From AP-15 sp963772295 (lineage in GTDB: Bacteria; Pseudomonadota; Alphaproteobacteria; ATCC43930; CGMCC-115725), in contig CAVYWO010000010.1 of the NCBI GenBank assembly GCA_963772295.1, positions 124,001 to 188,000 on the forward strand: DNA of 64,000 nt. Reading direction: 5' to 3'. Below are positions 36,462 to 45,562 of this stretch, one piece after another (position 1 is the stretch's first letter; each line of letters opens with the position of its first letter). The notes beneath the pieces were generated by a model. The model worked only from the letters and a program-made list of their open reading frames with translations. It ran no database searches and was not told where the DNA came from. The position numbers and the translations under genes are program-made.

Positions 36462-36904
36462 GCGGGCCGGCGCGAAATCCGCTCCCTCGGCAGGCTGCAT
36501 CCCTGCCCAGCAGAGCTCGCCTGGATGAATGACCGTGAGCCCTGACCGTTCGCTGCGGCGGCAATCCGGGAGCGAAGTGCAATGGCGGGTTCTTGGCGTC
36601 TGATTTCAGCCGGTGTCCGGGTTCTGCCCGATGCGCCCACCAGATGTGATCACATTTACGTGATCGTCCCTGCCCCTTCCGGTCCTGTGACCTTTCAGTG
36701 ACAGCCCGGCACGCCGCACTGCACCGGATTCATTGCCGATTCGCGACTTCCAGGTATGGGCGCGCCTGCCGAACGCGTTCACCCGATAACGGAATAATCC
36801 CTATTTCTGCGAGTTGTATAGACAAGAGCGGACGCTTTTCCTGCAAGAGCGAGTCTTCTCCCTAAAACTTGAGTAGAAATACCAGACGTCCTGAAAGGAT
36901 AAGC
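36462..36904. other. regulatory region before the HiPIP gene; ATGTGATCACAT palindrome
   Basis: A 443-base gap. It contains a perfect 12-base palindrome ATGTGATCACAT (36644-36655) resembling a CRP/FNR-family site. AAAGGA (36893-36898) is the ribosome-binding site of the next gene. No gene seen. Confidence 0.35.
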
Positions 36905-37225
36905 ATGTCGTACCAGCTGAAGAATTGGTCAGCGCCGTGCTCGCGTCGCTGCCTGTTGCTGGGCGCAGTGGCCGCCGTCAGCACCGCGACCGTTGTCGGC
37001 ACCGATCCGGGCACAGCCGCCGCCGCATTGAAAATCTCTCAGCCGGCTGTCGCTTATCAGGATCATCCGGATGGCGACAAGCAGTGCAGCAAGTGCGGGC
37101 AGTTCCAACCGCCGAGCAGCTGCAAGATGGTCGACGGCACGATCAGTCCGCATGGCTACTGCCGGATCTTCGCGCCGCGCCAATCGGCAGCGGCTCGCAT
37201 GCGCACGTTGCCCTATACCGGCTGA
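36905..37225 (+). CDS. high-potential iron-sulfur protein (HiPIP)
   Basis: 106 residues. A twin-arginine signal peptide (CSRRCLLLGAVAAVSTATVV) sends the folded protein to the periplasm. The mature part has YQDHPDGDKQCSKCGQF, with Cys61, Cys64, Cys73 and Cys86 spaced C-x2-C-x8-C-x12-C as in HiPIPs, binding one [4Fe-4S] cluster. HiPIPs are periplasmic one-electron carriers in photosynthesis, respiration and Fe(II) oxidation (Iro). ATG 36905 was chosen from AAAGGA. It is followed by a cytochrome-porin gene. Confidence 0.9.
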   Translation: MSYQLKNWSAPCSRRCLLLGAVAAVSTATVVGTDPGTAAAALKISQPAVAYQDHPDGDKQCSKCGQFQPPSSCKMVDGTISPHGYCRIFAPRQSAAARMRTLPYTG

Positions 37226-37382
37226 GGCCTCCGACGCGGGGTGTCGGCCCGCATTTAGCGTAACGACCGGATCCCGGTGTTCCCGGATCGCTGGCTGGGC
37301 AGTCAGCGTCAGGGGGATGGCTGCGACCGGATCGGAGCGCCGGCGAACGGGATTGGTCCCAACAAAAGAGGGAATTCCGCAC

Positions 37383-38771
37383 GTGCTGCGACAAGTTGCA
37401 GGAAATCACGGCCTCGCGCGATATTCGCTGCGCGAAATCCGGACAACCTTTCTGATTCTTTGCAATACGGCAGCGTTCCTTGTTATCCTTGCCGTTGTCC
37501 TGTCGTCGCGATGCGCCCACGCCTTACCGCTCTATGCACGTCAGACTGGGCAACCCTGCGCGACTTGCCACACCGCCTTCCTGGAGCTGACGCCATTCGG
37601 CCGCCGCTTCAAGCTCGGCGGTTACACTCTGGGCGGCGGCGATTGGAAGGGTCCGCCGTTTGCGGTGATGTTGCAGCCGACGTTTACCAATACCCAGGGC
37701 GCCCAGCCCGGCGGGGCCGCGCCCGGTTTCGGGGTGAACAACAATTTCGTCATGGAGCAGATGAGCCTCTTCACCGGTGGAAAAATCACCGAGAACATGG
37801 GTGCCTTCATACAGGGAACCTATGACGGCGTCGCCCACAACTTCAGCTTGGACAATACCGACGTCCGCTATGCCCGCTCGATCAACATAGACGGCCATAC
37901 TCTGTTGTGGGGCGTCGACCTCAACAACAACCCCACCGTGCAAGATGTCTGGAACACGATCCCCGCCTGGAGCTTTCCGTACATAACCTCTGAGCTCGCG
38001 CCCTTTCCCACCGCCTCCACCTTCATCGAGCAGGTCTACGCGGCGCAGGTGCTCGGGCTCAGCGCCTACGCATTTCTCGACGACACCTTTTATTTCGAAT
38101 TCGGGGGCTACCGGCCGCTGTCGAACAACACGCAGCTCGCGCTCGGCGTCAGTCCGACCGGCGAGAGCCCGATATCCGGGATCGCACCCTATTGGCGGAT
38201 CGCGGCCGAGAAGAACATCGGCAACCATTCCTGGGAAATCGGCACTTTTGGTCTCGCCGCGCAGGTCTCGCCGATGGGGCTATCGCAAGCCGGCACCGAT
38301 TCGTTCACCGATGTCGGCATCGACACACAGTATCAATTCCTCGGCGATCCGCACATGGTGACCTTGCGCGGCGCCTGGATCCACGAGAACCACGATACAA
38401 GCGCAAGCCAGACCCTTGGGCTCGCCAGCAACTCCAACGACCGGCTGCAATCCTTGAATGTTTCGGCATCGTACATCTATGACCAGACCTGGAGCCTCAG
38501 CGTTGGCCGGCTTCAGGTCGGTGGCACCCCCGATGCGGCGCTTTACGGTACGACGTCCGGCAGCCCGAACAGCGCCGGCTGGATCTTCGAACTCGCTTAT
38601 CTTCCATTCAGCCATGGCGGCCCGTCATTCTGGCCATGGCTCAATTTCCGCATCGGGCTGCAATACACGAAATGGAGCAAATTCGACGGCGCCACCACGA
38701 ATATCGACGGCATGGGGAGAAACGCCAACGATAACAATACGTTTTTCATCTACGTCTGGACCATGTTCTGA
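37383..38771 (+). CDS. outer-membrane monohaem cytochrome c-porin fusion (Cyc2-like architecture)
   Basis: 462 residues from GTG 37383, preceded by GAGGGA. Signal peptide with a hydrophobic core (FLILCNTAAFLVILAVVLSS) cut near AHA. Immediately after lies LPLYARQTGQPCATCHTAFL with a single CxxCH (Cys59-His63), then TPFGRRFKLGGYTL. The remainder is a beta-barrel of alternating aromatic strands (DHTLLWGVDLNNNPTV-like, FYFEFGGYRPLSN, MVTLRGAWIHENHD) ending in the aromatic VWTMF. The order of N-terminal haem plug then porin is that of Cyc2-type iron oxidases, though many CxxCH-porin proteins of unknown role share it. The adjacent HiPIP is a plausible electron acceptor (inference). Confidence 0.78.
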   Translation: MLRQVAGNHGLARYSLREIRTTFLILCNTAAFLVILAVVLSSRCAHALPLYARQTGQPCATCHTAFLELTPFGRRFKLGGYTLGGGDWKGPPFAVMLQPTFTNTQGAQPGGAAPGFGVNNNFVMEQMSLFTGGKITENMGAFIQGTYDGVAHNFSLDNTDVRYARSINIDGHTLLWGVDLNNNPTVQDVWNTIPAWSFPYITSELAPFPTASTFIEQVYAAQVLGLSAYAFLDDTFYFEFGGYRPLSNNTQLALGVSPTGESPISGIAPYWRIAAEKNIGNHSWEIGTFGLAAQVSPMGLSQAGTDSFTDVGIDTQYQFLGDPHMVTLRGAWIHENHDTSASQTLGLASNSNDRLQSLNVSASYIYDQTWSLSVGRLQVGGTPDAALYGTTSGSPNSAGWIFELAYLPFSHGGPSFWPWLNFRIGLQYTKWSKFDGATTNIDGMGRNANDNNTFFIYVWTMF

Positions 38772-39141
38772 CTGCACCGGGCCGTCGTGAGCGCCAATGC
38801 AAGGATCGGCCTTTGAGGCGCTTCAAAAGGCGGCTGTGCCGGCATCATGCGGCGCATGGGCCGGCTCGCACGGCGCTGCGGAAAAACGGGGTCGCTGTGG
38901 CGTTTCTGACAAAAGAGTCATAGTGCCGTGAATTGTGGACGACTATTCGTCGGCCGGGCCCCCGGGCAGCTAGACGGGAGGATCGGGCGCCCCTGTCTAG
39001 CACCCCATCCAACACAGCGGTTATTTACAAACGCCGTGCTCAATCTGTCGCTGCAGTTGATGGGTCGTAGCCTCGCGATGTTGTGATGGCGCCGCCCCGC
39101 AAAGCTACGGTATCGTTGCGTTTGCTGCTTTGGGATTGCCG
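38772..39141. other. intergenic, no gene recognised
   Basis: Between the cytochrome-porin and polyketide synthase genes. Short GC-rich inverted stretches (GGCCGGGCCCCCGGGC, 38973 region; CTAGACGGG/CCTGTCTAG, 38981-39000) are visible, but no convincing terminator or coding frame. Confidence 0.35.
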
Positions 39142-40206
39142 ATGGAACCGCTCCCGCGCATTGCCGCGATCGCGACCGCCGTTCCGTCGCACCGCCTCGA
39201 TCAGAGCAATGTCGTCGCGCGCGTCGAACAGCTCTTCGGGCGCTCGCCGGACTTCGAGCGCCTGATCGCGGTCTACGCCAATAGCGGCATCGCTTGCCGC
39301 TACTCGGTTGTGCCCTTCGAATGGTTCAATGAGCCGCACGGCTGGGCCGACCGCAACCGCGCCTATCTCGCTGGCGCCCTCGATCTGATCGAGGCTGCCG
39401 CTGGCCGCGCTCTCGACATAGCCGGCGTTGGGCTTGGCGAGATCGGCGGCATCGTTGTGGCCTCGACTACCGGGGTCGCGACCCCGAGCCTCGACGCGCT
39501 GTTGATCGAGCGGCTGCGTCTGCCGCCGAATGTGCAGCGCCTGCCGATCTTCGGCCTCGGCTGCGCCGGCGGTGCGCTGGGGCTGGCGCGCGCCGCGACC
39601 CTCGCCGCGTCGATGCCTGACAAGGCGGTGCTGTTCCTCGTCGTCGAACTCTGCACCCTGCAGTTCCGCCGCGACGATCTCGCGCGCAGCAACATCGTTG
39701 CCACCGCGCTGTTCGGCGACGGCGCGGCGGCGGCGGTGCTGCGCGGCGACGGCAAGACGGATGGACCAGCGGTCGTCGCCATCGGCGAGCACACCTGGCC
39801 GCACAGCCTCGACATAATGGGCTGGGGCGTCGCAGAGGATGGGCTCAAGGCCATCTTTTCCCGCGATATTCCGCGCCTGGTCGCGGCCGAGCTCGGCCGC
39901 GTGCTAGGGGATTTTCTCGGCCGGCACGGGCTGGCGCTGGGCGATATCGGCCGCTTCGTCTGCCATCCCGGCGGACCGAAGGTCATCGATGCGTACGAGA
40001 CGGTGTTTGGAGTGGGTTTTCCCGGCGCGAGCGAGGCCCGCCGCTCGTTGTGCGACTACGGCAACATGTCGGCCGCCTCGGTGATGTTCGTCCTCGAGCG
40101 CGTGCTGGATTTGGCGCTGGGTGCGGGCGAGGAGTGGGGGCGCGCCCTGCTGACCGCGCTCGGCCCCGGCTTCAGCGCGGGGTTTGTGGTGCTGGCTCAG
40201 CGGTGA
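39142..40206 (+). CDS. type III polyketide synthase (chalcone synthase family)
   Basis: 354 residues, ATG 39142. Catalytic triad: Cys141 in IFGLGCAGGALGLAR, His in FVCHPGGPKVIDAYE, Asn in CDYGNMSAASVMFVLE. Family segments SGIACRYSVVPFEW and LFGDGAAAAVLRG are present. Bacterial members make alkylpyrones or alkylresorcinols from fatty acyl starters and malonyl-CoA. The stop overlaps the GTG start of an ICMT-type methyltransferase gene (GTGA), the usual partner that O-methylates the product, but that gene is damaged here. Confidence 0.9.
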   Translation: MEPLPRIAAIATAVPSHRLDQSNVVARVEQLFGRSPDFERLIAVYANSGIACRYSVVPFEWFNEPHGWADRNRAYLAGALDLIEAAAGRALDIAGVGLGEIGGIVVASTTGVATPSLDALLIERLRLPPNVQRLPIFGLGCAGGALGLARAATLAASMPDKAVLFLVVELCTLQFRRDDLARSNIVATALFGDGAAAAVLRGDGKTDGPAVVAIGEHTWPHSLDIMGWGVAEDGLKAIFSRDIPRLVAAELGRVLGDFLGRHGLALGDIGRFVCHPGGPKVIDAYETVFGVGFPGASEARRSLCDYGNMSAASVMFVLERVLDLALGAGEEWGRALLTALGPGFSAGFVVLAQR

Positions 40207-40560
40207 CGATTTTCCATGCGGTGCTCGCGCTCGTGCTGCCGCAGGGCCGCGGCACCGCCTCACTGGCCGCTGCTTGCGGTGTTCTTCATGCCGAAGGTGG
40301 GTCGCGTCTGGGTCATCGCCGGCCTCGGCCGGCGCTGGACGACGCGGCTGATCGTGTGTCCCGGCGCAGGGCTTGTCACGAGCGGCCTCTATCGCCTGCT
40401 CAGCCACCCCAACTACCTGATCGTCATTGGCGAGCTAGCGATTTTGCCACTCGCCTTTGACGCCCTGCCGATTGCGGTCGGGTTTTCCGCCTGCAATGCT
40501 GTAGTGCTCTTACGCCGCGTCCGCCTCGAGCGTGCGGCACTCGGTTGGGGCACCGATCTT
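40203..40560 (+). pseudogene. isoprenylcysteine carboxyl methyltransferase-like (ICMT) gene with internal deletion
   Basis: It starts GTG 40203 (TIFHAVLALVLPQG). A different frame from about 40250 carries PPHWPLLAVFFMPKVGRVWV, LGRRWTTRLIVCPGAGLV, TSGLYRLLSHPNYLIVIGEL and AILPLAFDALPIAVGFSACN, the SAM-binding C-terminal membrane region of ICMT proteins. The usual 50 or so residues between the two parts are missing, and the frame is shifted, so the gene is broken by a deletion. The C-terminus runs into unrelated sequence after ERAALGWG. Confidence 0.65.
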
Positions 40561-40854
40561 AGAGCGCTGCTCTCCTCTCCTGGATCTTGCTTCGGCTACC
40601 AGAGGCGCGCTCCACCAGCGCGCCGAAGGTGGGTGAGGCTTGAGGGATTGTGGGGTGGGGTCGGAACCGATCGCCACAACGCGAGCCGGCATAGCGCATT
40701 TGACCCCGAAGCCGACAGCCGGCAAGCGGTCGGGATTGTCGGCGGGCGCAAACGTGACCTCCGGGCGGGTGAATTATCGTTTGAAATGTCACGGCACCGT
40801 TTCATTACTCTCGGCTCATAGCGCTGCGCCGGGGAAATTTTCGGGAAGGACGGC

Positions 40855-41325
40855 ATGAGACGATTTGGTTCAATGCTCTTGCGCCTCCTGGCAAGTGCGA
40901 TGCTTGCCGCATGTGAGACGGCGACGCCTACGCCCGCGGTGTCCTCCGCGGCACCCAAACCCTCGGGGCAAATGACCGCCGACCGGTCCCGGGTCGAGAC
41001 TGTCTCGCTCACGCTGTCAGATTTTCATTTCTCGCCGGACGATCTCGAACTGCAACGGGGCACGCCCTACCGCCTGCATCTCGTCAATGCCTCGACGAGC
41101 GCCCACACCTTTGCCTCCGCACCGTTTTTCAAAGCCATCGCGGTCCGCCGCTCAGCGCAAGGAACGGGCGCCGGGGTCCCGGTGTCCCCGGAGGGCATCG
41201 AGGTCGGGCCGGGAGAGCAGAAAGACCTGGATTTCGTGGTCGCGACGCCGGGATCGTATGATTTCGAATGTTCGAAATTCCTCCACTCCACGCTGGGAAT
41301 GACCGGCAACATCGTTGTGCGCTAA
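40855..41325 (+). CDS. cupredoxin-domain lipoprotein
   Basis: 156 residues. Signal peptide with lipobox LAAC (Cys20), then a Pro/Thr linker and a cupredoxin fold (residues about 50-156): LTLSDFHFSPDDLELQRGTP, HLVNASTSAHTFASAPFF, and the type 1 copper loop FECSKFLHSTLGM (Cys-x4-His-x4-Met) with an upstream His in AHTF. It probably binds one copper and transfers electrons or delivers copper at a periplasmic membrane face. ATG 40855 is preceded by GGAAGGA. An MFS pump gene follows after 18 bases, suggesting an operon. Confidence 0.82.
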   Translation: MRRFGSMLLRLLASAMLAACETATPTPAVSSAAPKPSGQMTADRSRVETVSLTLSDFHFSPDDLELQRGTPYRLHLVNASTSAHTFASAPFFKAIAVRRSAQGTGAGVPVSPEGIEVGPGEQKDLDFVVATPGSYDFECSKFLHSTLGMTGNIVVR

Positions 41326-41343
41326 CCCAGCGGACCGCTCAAC

Positions 41344-42861
41344 ATGCGGACCTGGGCTGGCTTCGTCGCGATGAGCATCGGCATGTTCATGGCGGTGCTC
41401 GATATCCAGGTCGTCGCCAGCTCATTACCCGAGATCCAGGCAGCGCTGCAGATCCCGCTCGATCGTCTCGGCTGGGTGCAGACCGCCTACCTCTCGGCCG
41501 AGATCGTGGCCATACCGCTCACCGGCTGGATCACCCGCGCCTTGTCGACGCGCGGTGCCTTTGCCGCCTGTGATCTCGGGTTCACCGCGTCGAGCGCGGC
41601 GTGCGCGGGCGCCAGCGGGTTCTGGTGGCTGGTTGCGGCGCGTGTCGTCCAGGGGTTTTTCGGCGGGTTCCTGATCCCGCTGGTATTCTCGGCCGTGTTC
41701 CTGATGTTTGCCGACGGTCCCGCGCGGGTGCGGGCGACGATGATTGCCGGCCTCATGGCGATGCTGGCACCGACGCTCGGACCGACGGCCGGCGGCTTCA
41801 TCACCGATCGGTATTCATGGCATTGGTTGTTCCTGATCAATGTTCCGGCCGGGATCATCGTGGCGGGGGTCGTCGCCTTCATGGTTTCGATCGACCGAGC
41901 CGAGGGGCGTGGGGGTGGCGGGATCGATCTCGCGGTGGCGCCGCTGCTGGCCGTGTTCCTTGCCGGGTTGCAGGTGGTGCTGAGCGAGGCGCCGGCGCAG
42001 GGCTGGCGCAATCCGGCCATGCTCGCAACGATGCTGCTGTGCCTTTGCAGCGGTGCGATCACCGTGCGCCGCTGCCTCACGCATCCGGCGCCGCTGGTGC
42101 GTCTGTCGGCCTTCCGGCGGCGTAATTTCGCCCTGGGCTGCGCGTTCAGCTTTGTCCTCGGCGCCGGACTTTACGGCGCGACATTTCTGTTGCCGCTGTT
42201 CCTTGGCATCGTCCGCCATCACGACGCCTTCGAAATCGGCCTGATCATGACGGTGACCGGTGGCGCGCAGCTGATAGCCGCACCGATAGCGACGCTTCTC
42301 GAACGGCGCAGAGATGTGCGACTGCTGACAGCCTGTGGTTACGGGTCGCTTGCCATCGGGCTCATCGGCAACGGGTTCCTGCAGCCGTCCGATGATTTCT
42401 GGGGGTTGGCGTGGCAGCAGGCGACGCGCGGGGTGGCGTTCATGTTCTGCCTGCTGTCGACCACCTCCCTCGCCCTGGGCGCGCTGCCTCCAGCCGAGGT
42501 GGCAAATGCGAGCGGCCTCTTCAACTTGATGCGCAACCTTGGCGGTGCGATCGGCCTGGCTGTCATCGACACACTGATCCAACAGCGGGTGCCGATCCAT
42601 ATCGCCAAACTGGTCGAGCGGCTGCAGGCGGGCGATCCTCAGACCGCGCAATTCGTCGGGTTGCCGCTGGAGCAGTTCGCCGGACGGCCGGTCGGCCCAG
42701 TCGACCAGGCGACCCGCGACCTTGTCGCTCCGCTGGTCGAGCATGCCGGCCTCACCCTGGCGCTCAACGAAGCTTGGCTCCTGCTCGGAGGCGTTGTCCT
42801 GCTGTCACTGATCGCCACGCCGTTCCTGCGCCAGCAAGAAACCAACGGCAGAGGCTCATGA
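41344..42861 (+). CDS. DHA2-type (EmrB/QacA) MFS multidrug transporter
   Basis: 505 residues with about 14 hydrophobic segments. Motifs: GMFMAVLDIQVVASSLPEIQ (TM1, LDxxxVNVALP-like), WVQTAYLSAEIVAIPLTGWI, RVVQGFFGGFLIPL (motif C region), APTLGPTAGGFITDRYSWHW. An EmrB-like pump normally works with an EmrA membrane-fusion protein, which is absent here; the preceding cupredoxin lipoprotein is the only neighbour in the same operon. Its start is 18 bases after that gene's stop. The 3' end overlaps the convergent receiver gene by 6 bases. Confidence 0.85.
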   Translation: MRTWAGFVAMSIGMFMAVLDIQVVASSLPEIQAALQIPLDRLGWVQTAYLSAEIVAIPLTGWITRALSTRGAFAACDLGFTASSAACAGASGFWWLVAARVVQGFFGGFLIPLVFSAVFLMFADGPARVRATMIAGLMAMLAPTLGPTAGGFITDRYSWHWLFLINVPAGIIVAGVVAFMVSIDRAEGRGGGGIDLAVAPLLAVFLAGLQVVLSEAPAQGWRNPAMLATMLLCLCSGAITVRRCLTHPAPLVRLSAFRRRNFALGCAFSFVLGAGLYGATFLLPLFLGIVRHHDAFEIGLIMTVTGGAQLIAAPIATLLERRRDVRLLTACGYGSLAIGLIGNGFLQPSDDFWGLAWQQATRGVAFMFCLLSTTSLALGALPPAEVANASGLFNLMRNLGGAIGLAVIDTLIQQRVPIHIAKLVERLQAGDPQTAQFVGLPLEQFAGRPVGPVDQATRDLVAPLVEHAGLTLALNEAWLLLGGVVLLSLIATPFLRQQETNGRGS

Positions 42862-43236
42862 AATTCCGGCGTTTGCCCTACCGCCCAGAACGCGAGAGAT
42901 GGTGCTCAAGACCGCGGTCGCCCTAAAGGGTTTGCGCAGATACGCAACGTAGCCGGTGCATTTTGCGGCAAGCACGTTCTCCCCGAGAGAACTCATCATA
43001 ATGACGGGGATGCGCCGATAAGCCGGCTCCGCCGCCATGGCGGCCAGCATTTGAGCGCCTCCGAGTATCGGCATCATGAAGTCCAACAGGACCACGTCGG
43101 GTTATTCCGCCGACAATCTTTCGAGCCCTTGCTTGCCGTTGCACGCGGTCAGAACCCGATAACCCTCGTAGGTGAGGACGGTCTCCAGTACGTTGACGAT
43201 GCCGAACTCGTCGTCGACCACGAGCACCGTTGGCAT
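42856..43236 (-). pseudogene. single-domain response regulator with an in-frame TAA
   Basis: ATG 43236 reads PTVLVVDDEFGIVNVLETVL, TYEGYRVLTACNGKQGLERL, SAE, then a TAA at 43102-43104, then in the same frame PDVVLLDFMMPILGGAQMLA, VIMMSSLGEN, LRKPFRATAVLSTISRVL. All receiver residues are present: the acidic pair DD, phosphoacceptor Asp in LLDFMMP, and Lys in RKPF. One nonsense change (CAA or GAA to TAA) or a sequencing error interrupts it. It lies directly downstream of the KaiC-like gene (2 bases) and is the likely target of the kinase at 44762. Confidence 0.8.
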
Positions 43237-43238
43237 GA

Positions 43239-44753
43239 TTACTTCCCGGGCGGGTGCACAGCCGCCTTGTCCGCAGTCAGTCCTTCGGGCGTCAGTTGCG
43301 GGAAGCCGCTGAGGATCGCCTCGGCGCTGTGGAACGTCTGGGCGAGTTCGAAACCGCGCCCGGTGATGCGGAACTCCCGCAGCGACGAGTTGAAGTCGCT
43401 ATCCCGCATCTTGACGACGGAGATCAGCCGGCGGAGTTGCGACCTGATCTCGACGTAGCGCAGCAGGATCAGGTTTTCGGCAATTGTCGACAGGCCGATT
43501 GTCGGCCCTCGATCGCGCCGCCGATGAGGTTCCATGTCTCCGCCGTGTAAAACGTGGTCACGTTCAGCGCGCGCAGCTCGTTTGCCAGCGCCGTCAAGAA
43601 ACGGCCGATCCGATACGGTCGATCGGCAGCAATCTCCTCGAATCCAAGAAGTCCATCGACGACGAGCCGCTTGACGCGGCGACGCCGCGCCGCCTCGATG
43701 AGGCGATTGCCGAGCGCGTCGAGGATGTCCTCGGTCGGCGGGTGCCAGAGGATCTCCAAATGACCTTGCTCGATGAGGCCGTCGAGCGCGATGCCGATAC
43801 CGGCCGCCTTCACCCGCAGGCGTAGCGGCGTCTCGTAAAAACCGAAGAAGAGGCCGGGCTCCTCGGCGGAAGACTGCGAGAGAAAATGCAGGCCGAGGCT
43901 CGTCTTTCCCGAACCCGAGGCGCCAAGCACGAGCGTTGTGGTGCCGCGCGGGATACCGCCGCCGATCATCTTGTCAAGCTGGTCGACGCCGATGGCACAG
44001 CGCTCGTCGGGCCATTGGTCGTCGCCCGATGGACGGGCGAGCAGCGCCTCGATTTCGGGGATAGACGACGATGCCCTGATTTGTGATCCGGAACGGATGC
44101 CGACCGCGCAATGCGTCGGTGCCGCGGAGCTTGCGCACCTCGATTTCACGCTCGGCCTGGGTGCCGAACAGCACATCGTGCAGTTCGATGAGCCCGTCGA
44201 CCATCGTGTGCTCGGGGTGATAGGTGTTGCGACGGCCATTTGTCAGCAGCAGCGCCGTGCACCCTTCAATGGCTATGTGGGCCTGAAGCTCGTGGATGAA
44301 CTTCTTGAAGTCGCGCTCCGATTGGCTCGACTCCTCGGTGGCGATCAGACCGTCGAGGACGAGCAGCGTCGCATTATGCGCCCGAATTTCGCGCCGCAAT
44401 AAATTGATGAACCCCTTGAGGCCGTTTTCCTCGAGGACACGGAAACCGTTCACGTAATAAAGACCATCGGGTATGCAGGTCGGGTCAAAGAACGACATTA
44501 CCTGCATGTGCTGCATCATGCGGTCGTGCGTTTCCGCCAGCAGAGTGACGTAGACCGCGCGATGTCCGGTAGCGACATGATTGAAGCAGAACTGGTTTCC
44601 GAGGATCGTCTTGCCGGTCCCGGGCTGGCCGCGCACAATATAAATGCCCGCTTTGAGAAAGCCGCCTCGCAAAACGATGTCGAGGCCCGGGATGCCGGTC
44701 GACAGGCGCTCAAGCGGTGTAAGCCGGTCGGCATCGGTCGGGTTGTTAGCCAT
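43239..44753 (-). pseudogene. KaiC-like double-domain ATPase, two frameshifts
   Basis: About 500 residues if repaired. Domain 1 (44753 to about 44065): LERLSTGIPGLDIVLRGGFL, VRGQPGTGKTILGNQF (Walker A), LLVLDGLIATEESSQSE. A 1-base indel near 44060 leads to domain 2: GVDQLDKMIGGGIPRGTTTL, LVLGASGSGKTSLGLHFLS (Walker A), RLVVDGLLGFEEIA. A second indel near 43510 leads to the C-terminal GPTIGLSTIAENLILLRYVE, DSDFNSSLREFRITGRGFEL. The order matches stand-alone KaiC homologs linked to two-component genes, not cyanobacterial KaiABC. Both indels are single bases in C or G runs, so sequencing error is possible. Confidence 0.82.
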
Positions 44754-44761
44754 CGGTCCCC

Positions 44762-45562
44762 TTACATTGGCGAAAGCGGAAGGGTCACGGTGAAGGTCGA
44801 TCCTTTGGCACGGCGGCTGGTCACATGGATCTCGCCATGCATCGTATCCACCAGCTGGCGAACAACCCAGAGGCCGATGCCGAAGCCGCCGTGCTCGCGC
44901 CGGGTCACGGCGCGCTCGAAGGCGTCGAAGATGCGAGCCTGGTCTGCTTCCGAAATGCCGATCCCGCGATCCCGAACCGTCAATTTCGCCCTGGCGCCGT
45001 GGCGAACCAACAAGACCTCGATCGGCTCTCCCGCACCATACTTGATCGCATTCGCCAGCAGGTTATCGGCGATCTGCTCGACCGCCAGTCGATCGAGCAG
45101 CCCGGACACGTTGTCCTCGATGCTCGGCCGTAGGCGGCAACCGGAGCGCTCGGCCTCCGGTCGATGCCGTTCTACGGCTTGTCGCATCACCCCGGAGAGC
45201 TCGACTAGCGAAAGTTCGGCGCGCAGCTTTCCTGCGGTAATGCGCGAGACATCCAGAAGCGTTGTCGCTCGCTTGATATAATCGCCTATCAGGCCGACCA
45301 GGCGCGCCAGCGCGACGATAATCGCTTCGGGGCACGCGCTTTCCGGGCGCCGTCCGACCGCCAACAGATATTCAGCATACCCGAGGATCGGCGTCATCGG
45401 ATTGCGCAGCTCGTGAGCGGCGATCGCTATGAATTCGTCACGCGCCCGTACCGCCTGCGCCAGCTCCGCAGCAAGACGCGCGTCGTGGTTCTCCGGCGCA
45501 GTCAGGGCGCACTTGCCGTTCAACCCGCGAGTTTTGGTAACAAGCAGCGGTGCGTCTTGCAT
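44762..45562 (-). CDS. sensor histidine kinase
   Basis: 266 residues from ATG 45562. No membrane segment, so cytoplasmic. HisKA: FIAIAAHELRNPMTPILGYA with the phospho-His. HATPase: N box QIADNLLANAIKYGAGEPIE, G1 VRDRGIGISEADQARIF, F box FDAFERA, G2 GGFGIGLWVVRQLVDTMHG. The stop lies 8 bases before the KaiC-like start, so kinase, KaiC-like ATPase and receiver form one transcription unit. Its input is not evident: it lacks a PAS or sensor domain, and the KaiC-like protein may modulate it (inference). Confidence 0.88.
   Translation of the reverse strand: MQDAPLLVTKTRGLNGKCALTAPENHDARLAAELAQAVRARDEFIAIAAHELRNPMTPILGYAEYLLAVGRRPESACPEAIIVALARLVGLIGDYIKRATTLLDVSRITAGKLRAELSLVELSGVMRQAVERHRPEAERSGCRLRPSIEDNVSGLLDRLAVEQIADNLLANAIKYGAGEPIEVLLVRHGARAKLTVRDRGIGISEADQARIFDAFERAVTRREHGGFGIGLWVVRQLVDTMHGEIHVTSRRAKGSTFTVTLPLSPM

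Noticed and set aside
43239..45562. Circadian kaiABC-type clock cluster
   Set aside because: No kaiA or kaiB is present; the KaiC-like protein is paired with a kinase and receiver instead.
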